64,000 bases of DNA from Diadema setosum. Lineage: Eukaryota > Echinodermata > Echinoidea > Diadematoida > Diadematidae. The position numbers and the translations under genes are program-made. The stretch lies in assembly GCA_033980235.1 (NCBI GenBank), contig CM067065.1, forward strand, positions 30,593,320-30,657,319, in the 5' to 3' direction. The notes beneath the pieces are model-generated. The model was given only the letters and a program-made list of their open reading frames with translations, had not been told where the DNA came from and ran no database searches. This document shows, piece by piece, positions 13,751 to 25,040 of the stretch (positions are counted from its first letter, which is position 1; each line of letters begins with the position of its first letter).

Positions 13751-14470
13751 TATCTCTCACTCTATTCTCTACCTAAACTATCTATCCTTCTATTTTTATC
13801 CACCTGTATCACATATATTTCTCTCATTCCATATACTTCTCTCTCTGTTTTTATATACCTCTGGCTCCCCAATGCATCAATCCATATGTTTCTCTATCTG
13901 CTCCCTTTATAAATTCTTTCTCCCTTTTCTCTCCCTTTCTTTCTCTTTCTTATGTCTATCTATCCATGCATCTATCTCTTTCTCCACACTTTGACATTCA
14001 TTGCAGCAATCATGGGTATTGAGTTACAAGCAGCAGTATTTTATTTCCAGTTTTAAATTTTAAATCAAGGAACCCAATCTGAATCAGAAATAAGCATGTA
14101 GTACTGTCAAAGAAACAAGTACCAAGTTAGAAAGAAATATAATGGCAACACATTCTACTGGCTAAGTGCTGACTTCTTTTCCTACAAATGTAACATCTGA
14201 ACCAAGGAATGTGTGGTGGATCATGTGCACCCACAAGCACAGTTTGTTGAGTGGAACACAGACATTCATTCCACTTGCGAAAGCTGCTATCCTTGTGCTG
14301 CTTGAGGGCAACAACCTCAGCCTGCAAGGCATAAACGATGACAAAAATATGAGGAGATATCCCAGTGTCATCTTCAATCTTTACAGCAAGACTTTGAAAA
14401 CATTTTGATGGTTAGATATTTCCTGCCGTAACAGACTGCACCCTCAACTCGCCCAGGTAGGGTAAATCCA

Positions 14471-14515
<45 letters not shown>
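14471..14515 (+). repeat. (GT)n microsatellite
   Basis: GT dinucleotide run with one GTTT interruption. Confidence 0.97.
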
Positions 14516-14518
<3 letters not shown>

Positions 14519-16656
14519 GGGACTGTAAGAAGAGGATCAGAACATTGTCCCAAAGGAGCAAGGGTCGATGCTCGTGTGAGTCAGACATTACGGGGCGTCG
14601 ACCAGCCCCGGCCAATCCCTGCACGGAGGATGAGGGTAAGTCGGGAGACAGCAGATACCCCGCGCTGACGGAGATGCTTCGCCGAGAAGGGGATTTAAAG
14701 TGATGAGGATAGCACGCCGACAAGCCGCGAACGAATCGGCCCAGACTGAACAGGCACGCATATATCTTTTACGACTCACATATACATATTATATATGAGC
14801 TCAAAAGACATTCTGCACGGAAGGTCGTCCGTCCATGCCATGGCAACATGAATTCACAATCCACATTAGGAGAAGGAGGGGGAAATAAGTTACAGTACAC
14901 ATCCCTGGTTTGCTACTCACTGTATTCTGTTGAGGATCCCGCGAATCCAGTATCACATCACACTTAGTCTCACTCCCAGGCTGATTGATATATTTGGAAG
15001 AATACTGACAACCCAGCTTCACAAATGCAAAAATGTATTACCATGACAACTAATCATGGCTAAAAATCAGCAAACTCATATCAAAGTTTAGAAGCTCCTA
15101 ACATATGAGCATATTCAATGAGAAATTCACAATAGCTTCTCTGCATTTCACAGGGAGATAGAGAAGAAATCTTAGGGGCATGTTACAATGACGTGGAAGA
15201 AAATTTTGACAAAATATTGATTCCAGACCAAAATTGTTGTTAAGAACTGACATGAATTCTATACGTGAGCATGAATAGGAATTCTCATAGATTTCTGAAT
15301 TATTCATTAATATTGGGAAACTCCCAAGTTTCGGTTTTAATTCTAGCAGCAACACAGGGGTTACGGTTGAAGGTGGACTCTAGTGGGGGAAATGAATTCA
15401 TAGAATCTTATTCACTTGCATCTCGGCACGGAACACGGGGAAGGACCATCTTAGCCGCAGACAGAGGAGCCAAAAACGCCATCGTAGAAAAAAAAATGAA
15501 CACTCCGCACACAGCCCCAGGCATTTGTGTACACTCTGCCTGTTTGGGTCTTTACACCGACTCCCTGGCACTCGAACATTCCACCGCATAGTAACTTTCA
15601 CTTAAGTATGTAAATAGCGGAAACTGGTAGGCACAAACAGACGGTAAACACACCCATAGTCCCCAATACCTCTTCAGAGTGGCCTAAGTGATACAGACTT
15701 TTGTCAATTTCGGAAGGGGGGTAGAGGAGGGGGTAAAAGAAGGTGTGGGAGGGGGGAGAAGGAGAGGGAGAGATAGAGGCAGGGGGAGGGGAAGGGAAAG
15801 AGTGAGTGTAAGTTTTTAAGATAGTCTCTCACTATCAGACTTTAGAATTCACCTGTCCATTCAGAAATGCTACATGAATGCTTTCTTCCACGAGGTATCT
15901 CAGTTAAACAGACACACAGACACACACACAAACACACATGTACATGGGGACACTAACTGTCAAGCTTTCAGTAAACTTTATAGAGCTTCCAGATAGATGG
16001 AACATCAGATCTGTTTTTGGAGTCTTTTCCTCAAGATCACTCAGAAGCAATTTACTTGACTGCCCTTCTTTGTCTTGACAAATATAACACCTCTTTTAAA
16101 ATATTCTCATTTCAGATCCTACATATGCTGGGATGAAGGAGATGGCCAAACGATAACTGGTATGTTAAAGTGTATCAGCTTTGTCATTGATGCAAGACAT
16201 GTCAAAGTTATATGGGAATATGATCTAATGGGTTAGGGTTATTGGTGGCCACTAAGCATTCATATAGAGGGTCTGTGATGACGAGACTACTGGGAAAGGG
16301 GGAAAACAATAGGAAAAGTGACAATAAGAAGTATTCCAACTCGCACCCCGGTCTGAAAGGAATGAAGTGGTAGACAAGTGTTATACAGGGGGGATGTTTG
16401 GGCTCGCTAAGAAGGCAGGGAAAAAAGAGAGAGAGGGGGGCTCTTTAATTATGCATGCGCCCCCTTTCTCATGTCGCCCCCTTGTTCTGGGCGGCGAAAT
16501 GTTTGCACATACGAGCTGTTACATGATAATGCAGCGGAACGTAGGTAGCTTTCTCCGCCCATTGTTTGGTCTCCCCTCAAGAAGGCTGGAGCCACAATGG
16601 AACAGAATGGGACCAGGGACGAAGTCAAGAGTGCATGTTGGTTGGGATCTGAAATA

Positions 16657-16662
<6 letters not shown>
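14516..16662. other. Noncoding DNA with CpG blocks and a G-rich tract
   Basis: There are CpG-bearing segments at 14530-14770, 15420-15600 and 16340-16620, and a purine/G-rich tract at 15715-15810. No domain-bearing frame is present. Confidence 0.4.
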
Positions 16663-16691
<29 letters not shown>

Positions 16692-17138
16692 CTTACTGAA
16701 CTGTCACGGATTCCTCATTAAAGTCAGTAGGGATAAAACATTGCCATGTTCCCCCACAGACCAAAATATTTTCTAACACACGTATTGCCAATCACATACA
16801 CAATGGAGGAGTTGGGTGTACATATCTGCTTATCGCAAAACAATCGAGGAGTGTTTAGTAATAGTATGTACTTGATGTTTGTGTAGCCTTAACATGAATA
16901 GTTTGATAACTACATTCGATGTCAAATACTTAGAAGGGTAGTGCTCAAGAAAAAAGAGCAAGGGGAGATGAAGCAAGACAATATCTATAGGCCTCAGTAT
17001 CCCAGTTTAAGTCTAGGAATGGGATCTATCATGTTACCTGCATTGTTCATGTTACCAGCATTGCTCATACTATGATTATGGGACAATTTGTTTCATATAT
17101 TGAGTGGTAATGTGTGTGTGTGTGTGTGTGTGTGTGTG
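16663..17138 (+). repeat. Two (TG)n microsatellites
   Basis: TG runs at 16663-16690 and 17111-17138, with unique DNA between them. Confidence 0.95.
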
Positions 17139-17289
17139 AGCAGGCATGTGTGCATTATGTATGTGTGCCAATCTGTGTGTCTGAGTTTGTGTGTGTATTG
17201 CATGTGCTACAGACATGGACACATTTAGGAAAACTCAGCATTTGGGGGATTTATTGCCTCGTATGTTACTTCTGGCTCTTACAGAACAT

Positions 17290-18300
17290 TTAAAGATAAT
17301 AAAAAGTTTTGGTACGTCAAAAGTTTCCCTGAATTTCCGTGTTTCAGGTTAAAGTATCTATCATATAACTAACACTGTGAGACTTACTCGCCCCAAAGTG
17401 CTCTCATTTCTTAGTAATCATGCAATTAACTGCGACCAGCAGCCCCATACGCATAGCGTAATGGGGCTTCGCATTGTAGCATCCAGGATCATGACAGATT
17501 TAGTATCTCGGGCAAATATCAACTTAAAATCCACAAAATTCTTCAATTTGAAGACTTACCAATTAAGTTGAAGTCTTGAAAACAGGCTTCGGGCAACGTT
17601 TGGTTCTGCCAATAGTCCCTTTCTGTTCGAATTGATGACTGAATGTGACTCTGTCGAGAGGACCGTGGGAGAGCTACATACACTGATTACTACGGCCAGC
17701 GCATACGCACACATCACATGCGAACAAATTTCAAATCCATGAACGGATAAGATGTTTGTGTGCGCATGCGCTGGCTGTCAATTCAGTGTAGCTCTCCCAA
17801 GGTCCTCTCGACCGAGTCACATTCAGTCATCAATTCAAACAGAAAGGGACTATTGGCAAAACCAAACGTTGCCCAAAGCCTGTTTTCACTACTTCAACTT
17901 AACTGGTAAGTCTTTAAATTGAAGAAATTTTTGGATTTTAAGTTGATATTTACCCGCGATACTAAATCTGTCATGATCATGTAAGCTACAATGCGAAGCC
18001 CCATTTAGCTATGCGTATGGGGCTGCTGGTCGCAGTTAGCTACACAGTATGCGTATGGGGCTGCACGCTGCTGGTCGCAGTGATATTCGCACAATACGTG
18101 TACTACCTCGCCGCCGCCGTACGGCGGCGGCTCTGGTACGAAACCATTATTGCATGATTACTAAGACATGAGAGCACTTTGGGGCGAGTAAGTCTCACAG
18201 TGTTAGTTATATGAAAGGTACTTTAACCTGAAACACAAACTAAGACAAGGAAATTCAGGGAAACTTTTGAGGTAATACCAAAACTTTATATTATCTTTAA
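17290..18300. mobile_element. Large TTAA-flanked foldback, family C (1011 bp)
   Basis: TTAA|AGATAAT opens the element and ATTATCT|TTAA closes it. The arms are inverted copies running inward past CTTACTCGCCCCAAAGTGCT (17385 on) to a short centre near 17735-17755. The right arm carries extra sequence absent from the left: a second copy of the GTATGGGGCTGCTGGTCGCA block, and a palindrome around GCCGCCGCCGTACGGCGGCG near 18110-18131. Nothing is encoded. Intact, this would form one of the longest hairpins in the window. Confidence 0.85.
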
Positions 18301-18391
18301 CTTATTACATCACAATCATGAGAGACAAAGAGATAGAAAGAGAGAAAGAGATATAGAGAAGAAGAGATAAAAATCCCCCCCCCCCCCCCCC
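18301..18391. repeat. GA-rich tract and C17 run
   Basis: An AGAGA-rich segment ends in C17 (18375-18391). Confidence 0.9.
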
Positions 18392-18419
18392 ATGATCCAT
18401 CTCTCCCAATTAAACACAC

Positions 18420-18998
18420 TTGTATCTCACACTGTGTGGGAATTCGTGTCTTAAGTGCTCTGCTGAAAACCCCAAACAGGGCGTGGCTACCCGGAATCAG
18501 CTTGGCATCACTTTCCCCTTCATCTCACTCGGCAGTCAGGAACAGGGAGCACAGCGGCACCATCACCGTCTCTGATTTCAGAGGCACAGATATCGGTTCC
18601 TTGTTTTAACGCGGCCAATCTACTCATCACCGCACCTCAGACGGTCAACCCCCGAGTTTATCGTTTTTGAAAGGAGAGTCGGGAAGAAAGTGGACGAGAC
18701 CTCGCAGAAGGTGCTGACGATCTGAAGAGCTACCAGATGGAGATGTTAATGATGAGGAGGAAGAAGGGGTGGAGAATGATGAAATGGGAGGGAAAATTAG
18801 GTATATGTGAAAGTGCATCCATGGAGGATGTTTCAGTAGACATCCTTTGATGACTAGACTGGTATGATAACCTAAACTGCATACAACATGAACAATGTAA
18901 AGATGCAGAGATGCCAACATTTTCACACCAAGGGCATGGAGGAACCAAAAGAGGAACATACTTCTGTTTCACTGCATTGCAATGGATAAAGGATAATG
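18420..18998. other. CpG-containing unique block, then noncoding DNA
   Basis: The stretch 18475-18725 is relatively GC/CpG-rich (GGGCGTGGCTACCCGG, TTTTAACGCGGCCAATC). No gene is recognised in the remainder. Confidence 0.25.
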
Positions 18999-19110
18999 GA
19001 ACATATGAATATATGAACATATGAACATACATGTGTGTATGAACATATGGACATATGAACATATGAACAAATGAATGAAGAAATGAATACATGAATATGT
19101 GGATATATGT
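18999..19110. repeat. Degenerate GAACATAT repeat
   Basis: About a dozen imperfect copies of an 8-bp GAACATAT/GACATATG unit. Confidence 0.85.
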
Positions 19111-19159
19111 CAACTCTTCCTTTACCTGTTTCTGTATTTGACTTGTGCCCTTCCATATC

Positions 19160-19800
19160 TCTGGCTTTAAATTTCTCTGGGTTTTTTTTTTTCCATCTCT
19201 ATCACTTTCTCTTTCTCCCCCTCTCTTTTTCTTTTTCTAAATGTCTTCCTATCTCTCCCCTTTTTATGTCTCTCTCTCTCTCTCTTTCTCTCTCACTCCG
19301 AAAAGTACTCGAAGGTGAGTAAGAACTGACATGCTCTCAACTATCTCTTGACCTTGTGAGAGATGGAGCAGAAGGACTCCTACTTGGGCATCACCGGCTC
19401 TTCTGCTAGTCTCCATTCAAGCCGCTCTAAACCACATTTTACAGATGCACACCATCCCTCTCCCCCCCCCCCCCCCCCACCCCAGTCTGCTGTGATCTCT
19501 ACAAGCATACAGACCGACTTCAGGAGTTACTCTAGAGAAATAGCAACGAGGATAACTACAAGACTTCTGGTTGGTCACCATGGCGATAAAAATGGTACCA
19601 CCTCTCCAGAGCCAGCAACCTCCCTCCCCTGCATCCTGCTTCCATCCATCCATCATCTATCTCATCCTCCATCTTCACCATAACTTTTCCTCCTTACCCC
19701 CTCATCCTTTCTTCCACTACTATTTTAATACCCAACCTCTCCCCCCCCCCCCCCAAAAAAAAAGGGGGGGGGGAGAAGGCTTGAAAAGAAGGAAAATGTG
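19160..19800. repeat. Pyrimidine-rich DNA with homopolymer runs
   Basis: (CT)n lies at 19270-19300 and C17 at 19462-19478. A striking C14-A9-G10 block lies at 19741-19773. Confidence 0.85.
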
Positions 19801-20046
19801 AATGAAGAACAGTTTGCTCGAGAGACAAATGGAAATGGTAAGGGAGAGGGAGAGTTTGCCAATCCACAAGTGCAGCTTGTGCGAGACAGATGAGAAGAGA
19901 CAGAGAAAAGTGCAAGAGATCATTCAGGAGACGGGAATGAGAAGATACAAGGAGACAGCAAGAGATGGAGACTGTGGGGGAGGGACAGAGGGATGGAGGA
20001 AGAGAGAGAGGGGCTAGCTAGGAGGGGAGCACAATCAGAAGGAGCC

Positions 20047-20054
20047 TATAAAAG
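20047..20054 (+). promoter_or_regulatory. Possible TATA box
   Basis: TATAAAAG lies after a purine-rich tract and 85 nt before an ATG that opens a 91-codon hydrophobic frame (20132-20407). This could be coincidence in AT-rich DNA. Confidence 0.15.
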
Positions 20055-20479
20055 TACTGGCCACCGCTCATGGTACACGGATCATAAAGCACACAATCTC
20101 TCTACATCAACTTCTGATTACGTATGGAGGCATGCTGATTTTAAAGAGCATCATACAAACTATGTTTGAGATAATGCTTGATAATTACATTGTACTACTA
20201 ACATGGATGTACATATGTGGGACTGTTATAAATATATTTACATCAAGAGCAAGTAAAAGAATGTTGGTAACAGCTACTTGTGTCCTTAGTCATCTTTTAT
20301 GTTTCTTCTTTTGTCTGAACTTTGGTACAAACTGTACAGTAAATGACGTATTATGCAAAGATGCTTACAAAATATGTGCTTTCCATGTGAACATAAGCAA
20401 ACTGTAGAATTTGCTTCCATTTTTTTGTTTGTTCTAAGGATAAAGAAAACTTTCTACACTTCATGCTTTAAATGAGATG

Positions 20480-21490
20480 CATGTAAGTAACAACTGGTGC
20501 CCCTCATCCCACCCCTTCACCAAGGCCCAATCTTGGAATTCTTTCGGAGTGCCTGATATGCTCATCACTTTCCCCCTTGCTGCCATTTGCCTGTTCACCA
20601 ACTGTTCTCCTCGTGGCCTGGATGTCTTCACCGGCCAAAGGGCCTTCCTGAATGGGATCGCATCACTCCATCCACCACCGGTCCTCCGTCTCATTCTCAT
20701 GCTCCTCCATCTCGCATCACGTGCAAATCTCATCATCCGTCTGTCGTGGCTATTTATATATTCATCTCGACATTTCTCTCAATGGTTGTGGCCTGATTTC
20801 TCCGACTGGCTACCCCCAGCAAGAGGAGAACTAGTGGCGGCATAATTTTTTTTTTTTTTTTTTTCGGACAGAACGACAGAACGAGCGTCCAGCAAATTTG
20901 CAGACTTCGATTCTCTCATTCACAGGGCAGAGGAGAAATTAGACCTTTGCTGTCTTTATGGAGGGAGATTCTTACAAATGCTTCATCCTTGACTTAGAAT
21001 TTGGCAAGTCAAATTACGGCAAAAATATCGCACGCGAGCATCGCTGTTAATCCCACGAGTGTATGTGCCAAGACAATGTTTGACACAAATGTTCTACATA
21101 TCTTCTCTTCTCCTCAGTGGGTTTGATTCACGAAGACAGAATATTGACAGCTATTTATTCCTCAAATTGGCAACATGTAGAGCCTCCAGGCGCCATACAT
21201 TACTTCCCAGTTATTTTCACGACAGCATCTCGCTATCTGAGGAGGAGGAGGAGGAGGCCAAAACGCTCTCTCCTAATACATACAATTCATTAGCAAGGCC
21301 CAGATATGCGCGAGCTATATCCGTTTAATCCAGCAAACGCACTTGTTGTGTATGTCGAAATCATCACTTTATCCCGTCGCGTCTCGTTACGGTTTCCTCC
21401 ATCGCAGAGCGGTCGCGAAAGCCGCGTAAATAGGCAAACTTGGGGAAGTGGATCAGGCAATCTGCTGGCATCGCAGAATTGATTCTGTCA
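20480..21490. other. CpG-containing unique region
   Basis: Unique, moderately CpG-rich sequence, interrupted by a T18 run (20847-20864) and a GAG repeat near 21240-21256. Several overlapping short frames on both strands show no domain. It is a candidate regulatory region. Confidence 0.3.
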
Positions 21491-21865
21491 CCAAAATCTC
21501 TTTTAATTTTCCATTTCTTCTTCCCTTTTCTCCTCCTTTTTTTTTTTCTTTCTAAAGAGGAGGACTCCATCTTTCATCCGTGCCGTCACTCCTGTGGAAT
21601 TTCCAAGTTGTTGTCTTTGGAATCGACTGCTGGATGTTCTGTTGTGCGATGAGCTCTGGGTTTCAACTTGTCATGGCGTGGCTGCTAATTATCGCATCTG
21701 TCTAGCACACTGGCAAATCTGGATGCATCTGTTACTTCTACTCTCTTTCTCTCTCACTCAATCTGTATCTCCATTTTTTTTTCTTCTTTCTTTCTATCAC
21801 TATCTCTTGCTTTCTCTTTTTGTATTTCTATCTGCTTTTCTCTCTATCTCTCTCTTTTGAAGCAT

Positions 21866-22010
21866 TTCATATTTCTCTCACTAATATCTTTCACTCTCTA
21901 ACTTCATATATTTCATATTTCTCACACTAATATCTCTCATCCTCTAACTTCATACATATATTTTTCTAACTAATATCTCTCACCCTTTAACTTCATATTC
22001 CATATTTCTC
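21866..22010. repeat. 46-bp tandem repeat, about 3 copies
   Basis: The unit contains CATATTTCTC, ACTAATATCT and CTAACTTCATA, repeated at about 46-bp spacing with increasing divergence. Confidence 0.8.
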
Positions 22011-22029
22011 ACTTTCTCCATCTTTCTCT

Positions 22030-23560
22030 TTTTTTTTCATACCTTAGCACAAACAGATGATACTTAAAATGTAACAGCAACAATTCCATGATCATGATCA
22101 CCCCCTTTTGATATATTAACCTTACAACAGAATGAATGTTCATTGCTGACATAAGTGGCACTTAACCTTAAACTTGGTCTACCACGCATACCAGCAGGGT
22201 CAGTTTATCTCTCCCTTACTCTCTCTCTCTTTTCTCTCTCAAATTGTATTCTCATTGTACTGCCTTCATCTGTTTTTCTCACCCCGTGCACTTTCTCTCT
22301 TTCATGACTCTCTCTTCCGCCTTCCTCCCCTCTGCTAACAATTTATTCACAGCGCAAACCCTTCGGGCAAGTTTACGCAGAACGTGAATATGAAAGAAGA
22401 TGAAGAAGAAGGGAGTACCTTAAGAAAAAAAGAGAAGAATACGGAGGGGGTCGAGGAGGAGGAGAACTAAAATGCAAACATTTTTCTACCCTTACCAATC
22501 AGGGTGAGAGAAGTTATTGGTTTGCAATTGGTGCTAATGTAGTCGCACGCTGTGCACTCCCGTATGCATTCTGCAGGAATGAACAGCGTTCACATCGCAT
22601 TCAATCTTCCCAATCTTCAACCCCCACACACACACAAAAAAAAAAAATGAAAAACAATTTACAACTGTAATATCCAAGCTGAAAAGTGTGATGACTGGTA
22701 AATTAAATGACACCATTGTGGGGAAATAAATTGAATGAGTTCCTCAAAAGTAACAGGCACAGTCTCTAAAAAAAGTAAAAGTAGAAATAGAAATGAATAT
22801 GAACCATTTTTAGTACCACAATCTGAAGCTTGTTTAGCATCAGTTTCCTGCTCATTTCTGGATCCACAGAAAATGGCATAAATGTGAACAAGCCACTGGC
22901 ACTAATAAAGACGAGTTTTTGCGCAAACTGCTGATGCCAAGCCCACAGGGTCTTTGCAATGATATCTTAATAGCACTACACATTCCTACCTCTGGTTCTT
23001 GATAAATTCCGTCTCTTTAGCAGAAAGGAGAAAAGAAAAACTCACTTTGCACAGATACCAAGATGTATTTATGACCTACATTTGAGTATAATCATTTAGG
23101 CACAGTTTCAGAGCAAAGTGTTACAGTGCCGCATCTATCACTCTGACAGAATCACGGAAACTAGATTACGCATCTCTGAGCTCATTCACAGGCATTGAGT
23201 TCAAGAAAATTCACCGTTTCACAACTTTCCAGTCATTGATACACGTGGATTTGTTGCAAGTCACAAAGCTCATTCTCCATTCTTGAGAAGATGGATGCTA
23301 TTCGTGGCAACAGTAGGGTCAAAGGTCAAAATTAGTCCCTGGAGAGACACTACCTCTTCTTCCCCCCCCCCCCACCCCACCCCATCCCTGTAAGGAGGTG
23401 AAAAGGGTACAAGGGAGAAAGAGGCAGATTCTGCCGCTGCATAAATGACAGAAACACTTTCTCCTGGCACACAGGTGCGAGTTAAAAAAAAAAAAAAAAA
23501 GTCATCCGCAGACAGCGGACATACTGGATGTTGCCCCAGGATGGCTTTTCCAGACCCATG
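22030..23560. other. Noncoding DNA
   Basis: No gene is supported. The stretch contains (CT)n near 22220, a CpG patch near 22340-22460, C-runs at 23361-23370 and A17 at 23485-23501. Confidence 0.5.

Positions 23561-23561
<1 letters not shown>

Positions 23562-23650
<89 letters not shown>
23562..23650 (+). repeat. (TG)n microsatellite, about 89 bp
   Basis: Long TG run with two single-base interruptions. It creates artefactual Cys-Val or His-Thr peptide frames. Confidence 0.98.
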
Positions 23651-23652
<2 letters not shown>

Positions 23653-24335
23653 CGAAAGAAGCAGCAAAATTATTCCTGCCCATTTCGGAGGGAACAGAAA
23701 GCAATTTGGAGTACAAATGTTTGCTAAATGTGCGAGGTGGCGCGACCTTGAAATTTGCCGGCCAGTTCTAATCATATTAGCATTGACTCCTGAAAGATAT
23801 GTGGTATTAAATAGGCAAAGCAGGTGATGGGGGGGGGGGGAAGTGTGAGGAGAATAAGAGAAAAGGTTGAAGGGAATTACTATTATATTCTCACACTGGG
23901 CAGGCTGAAGATAGCAGGCAGTTGCTTTTCTCCTATTTTTGTGCTGTGCACCAACAGAGTGTTGCCAATTTTAGGAACGCTGCACCGCTAATCATTTGAG
24001 CAAATTGCGGGAGGGGGTTGATATTTCGGGAAGACAAAATCTAATACAGCTGTCGGAGTCGATACCAGTCCCGACTCCTCCTCCGGTGGCTACGTAGTGC
24101 TGCATCAGTCCCATCGCTTTGCAAGTCATTATAATCTTGCTGCCGAAAACTTGCAGGAGAGGTGTCCAGTCCGTGATTGAGTGCAAAATGAGCCCAATCT
24201 AGTGTCAATGGGTGCAGTTGCACATGTAGCTCATGCATGCTTTCTAACTCAATCTAATTTCTGATTGCTTGTTTTGTTTTGCTTTCTTTCAGTCTTTGAC
24301 TCATTGAGGAGATTGCTGAGGTTGGGGAGTCAAAG

Positions 24336-24360
24336 CAAGGAGCTATTAAATAGCTCCTTG
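24336..24360. repeat. Perfect 12-bp-arm palindrome
   Basis: CAAGGAGCTATT is followed after one A by its exact inverse, AATAGCTCCTTG. Confidence 0.9.
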
Positions 24361-24642
24361 GTCAAAGTGACCAGGTATTGAGAATCTATGGAATAGACAT
24401 TTACATCAGCAAAGTTATAGACAAGTAATTTGATTTGAAGGTATCTACCAGAAAATTCACAGCAGAGTAAAAATGTGCCAAGCTAAAAATGCATGTATTG
24501 TGAAGAATAAAAGGGTAGTTAAAGAAAAAAACATTTATCTAATTATGACACATTTTACCCTGTAGTATAATGATTGTTGGATCAATTTTTTTTTCATTTT
24601 TATGTCAATCTTCAATAAATTTTAGTATTCACATAAATCATA

Positions 24643-25040
24643 TTAAAGGGACTGTACAGTACTGGTTGAGGTGGGGATTCATGTTTTGAACATTCCAAAG
24701 TGAGATAATGAAAAGCCTCTTATGAAATATGAAAGAGCATGTAATTTTAAGAAGGATTCAACGTTAATTTGATGAAAATTGGTTTTCAAATGGCTGAGAT
24801 ATCAAAAAAAAGTGCTAATAAGGAAAGGCGACATGCCACAACTTTATTAGGATCTCTTTGTTTCACCTTGTTTTTGGATATCTCAGCCATTTCAAAACCG
24901 ATTTTCATTGAATAAACTTTTGATACTGGTACCCCTTAGAACTGCATGCTCTTTGACATCTCGTAGAGTGGTTTATGAATATCTCACAAAACGTTAAAAG
25001 CTAAATCCTCACCTCGACCAGAACTGTACACACCCTTTAA
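24643..25040 (+). mobile_element. TTAA-flanked foldback, family B copy 1 (398 bp)
   Basis: TTAA|AGGGACTGTACAGTACTGG opens it and CCAGAACTGTACACACCCT|TTAA closes it. The arms share GATTCATG/CTAAATCC-like and GGCTGAGATATC/GATATCTCAGCC segments. It is about 90% similar by eye to the copy at 49125-49523. Nothing is encoded. Confidence 0.85.

Noticed and set aside
13387..13912. Repeated peptide-like frames
   Set aside because: A 98-bp tandem repeat read in successive frames. The period is not a multiple of three.
23270..23827. His-Thr or Cys-Val repeat proteins
   Set aside because: Translations of the TG/CA microsatellite.
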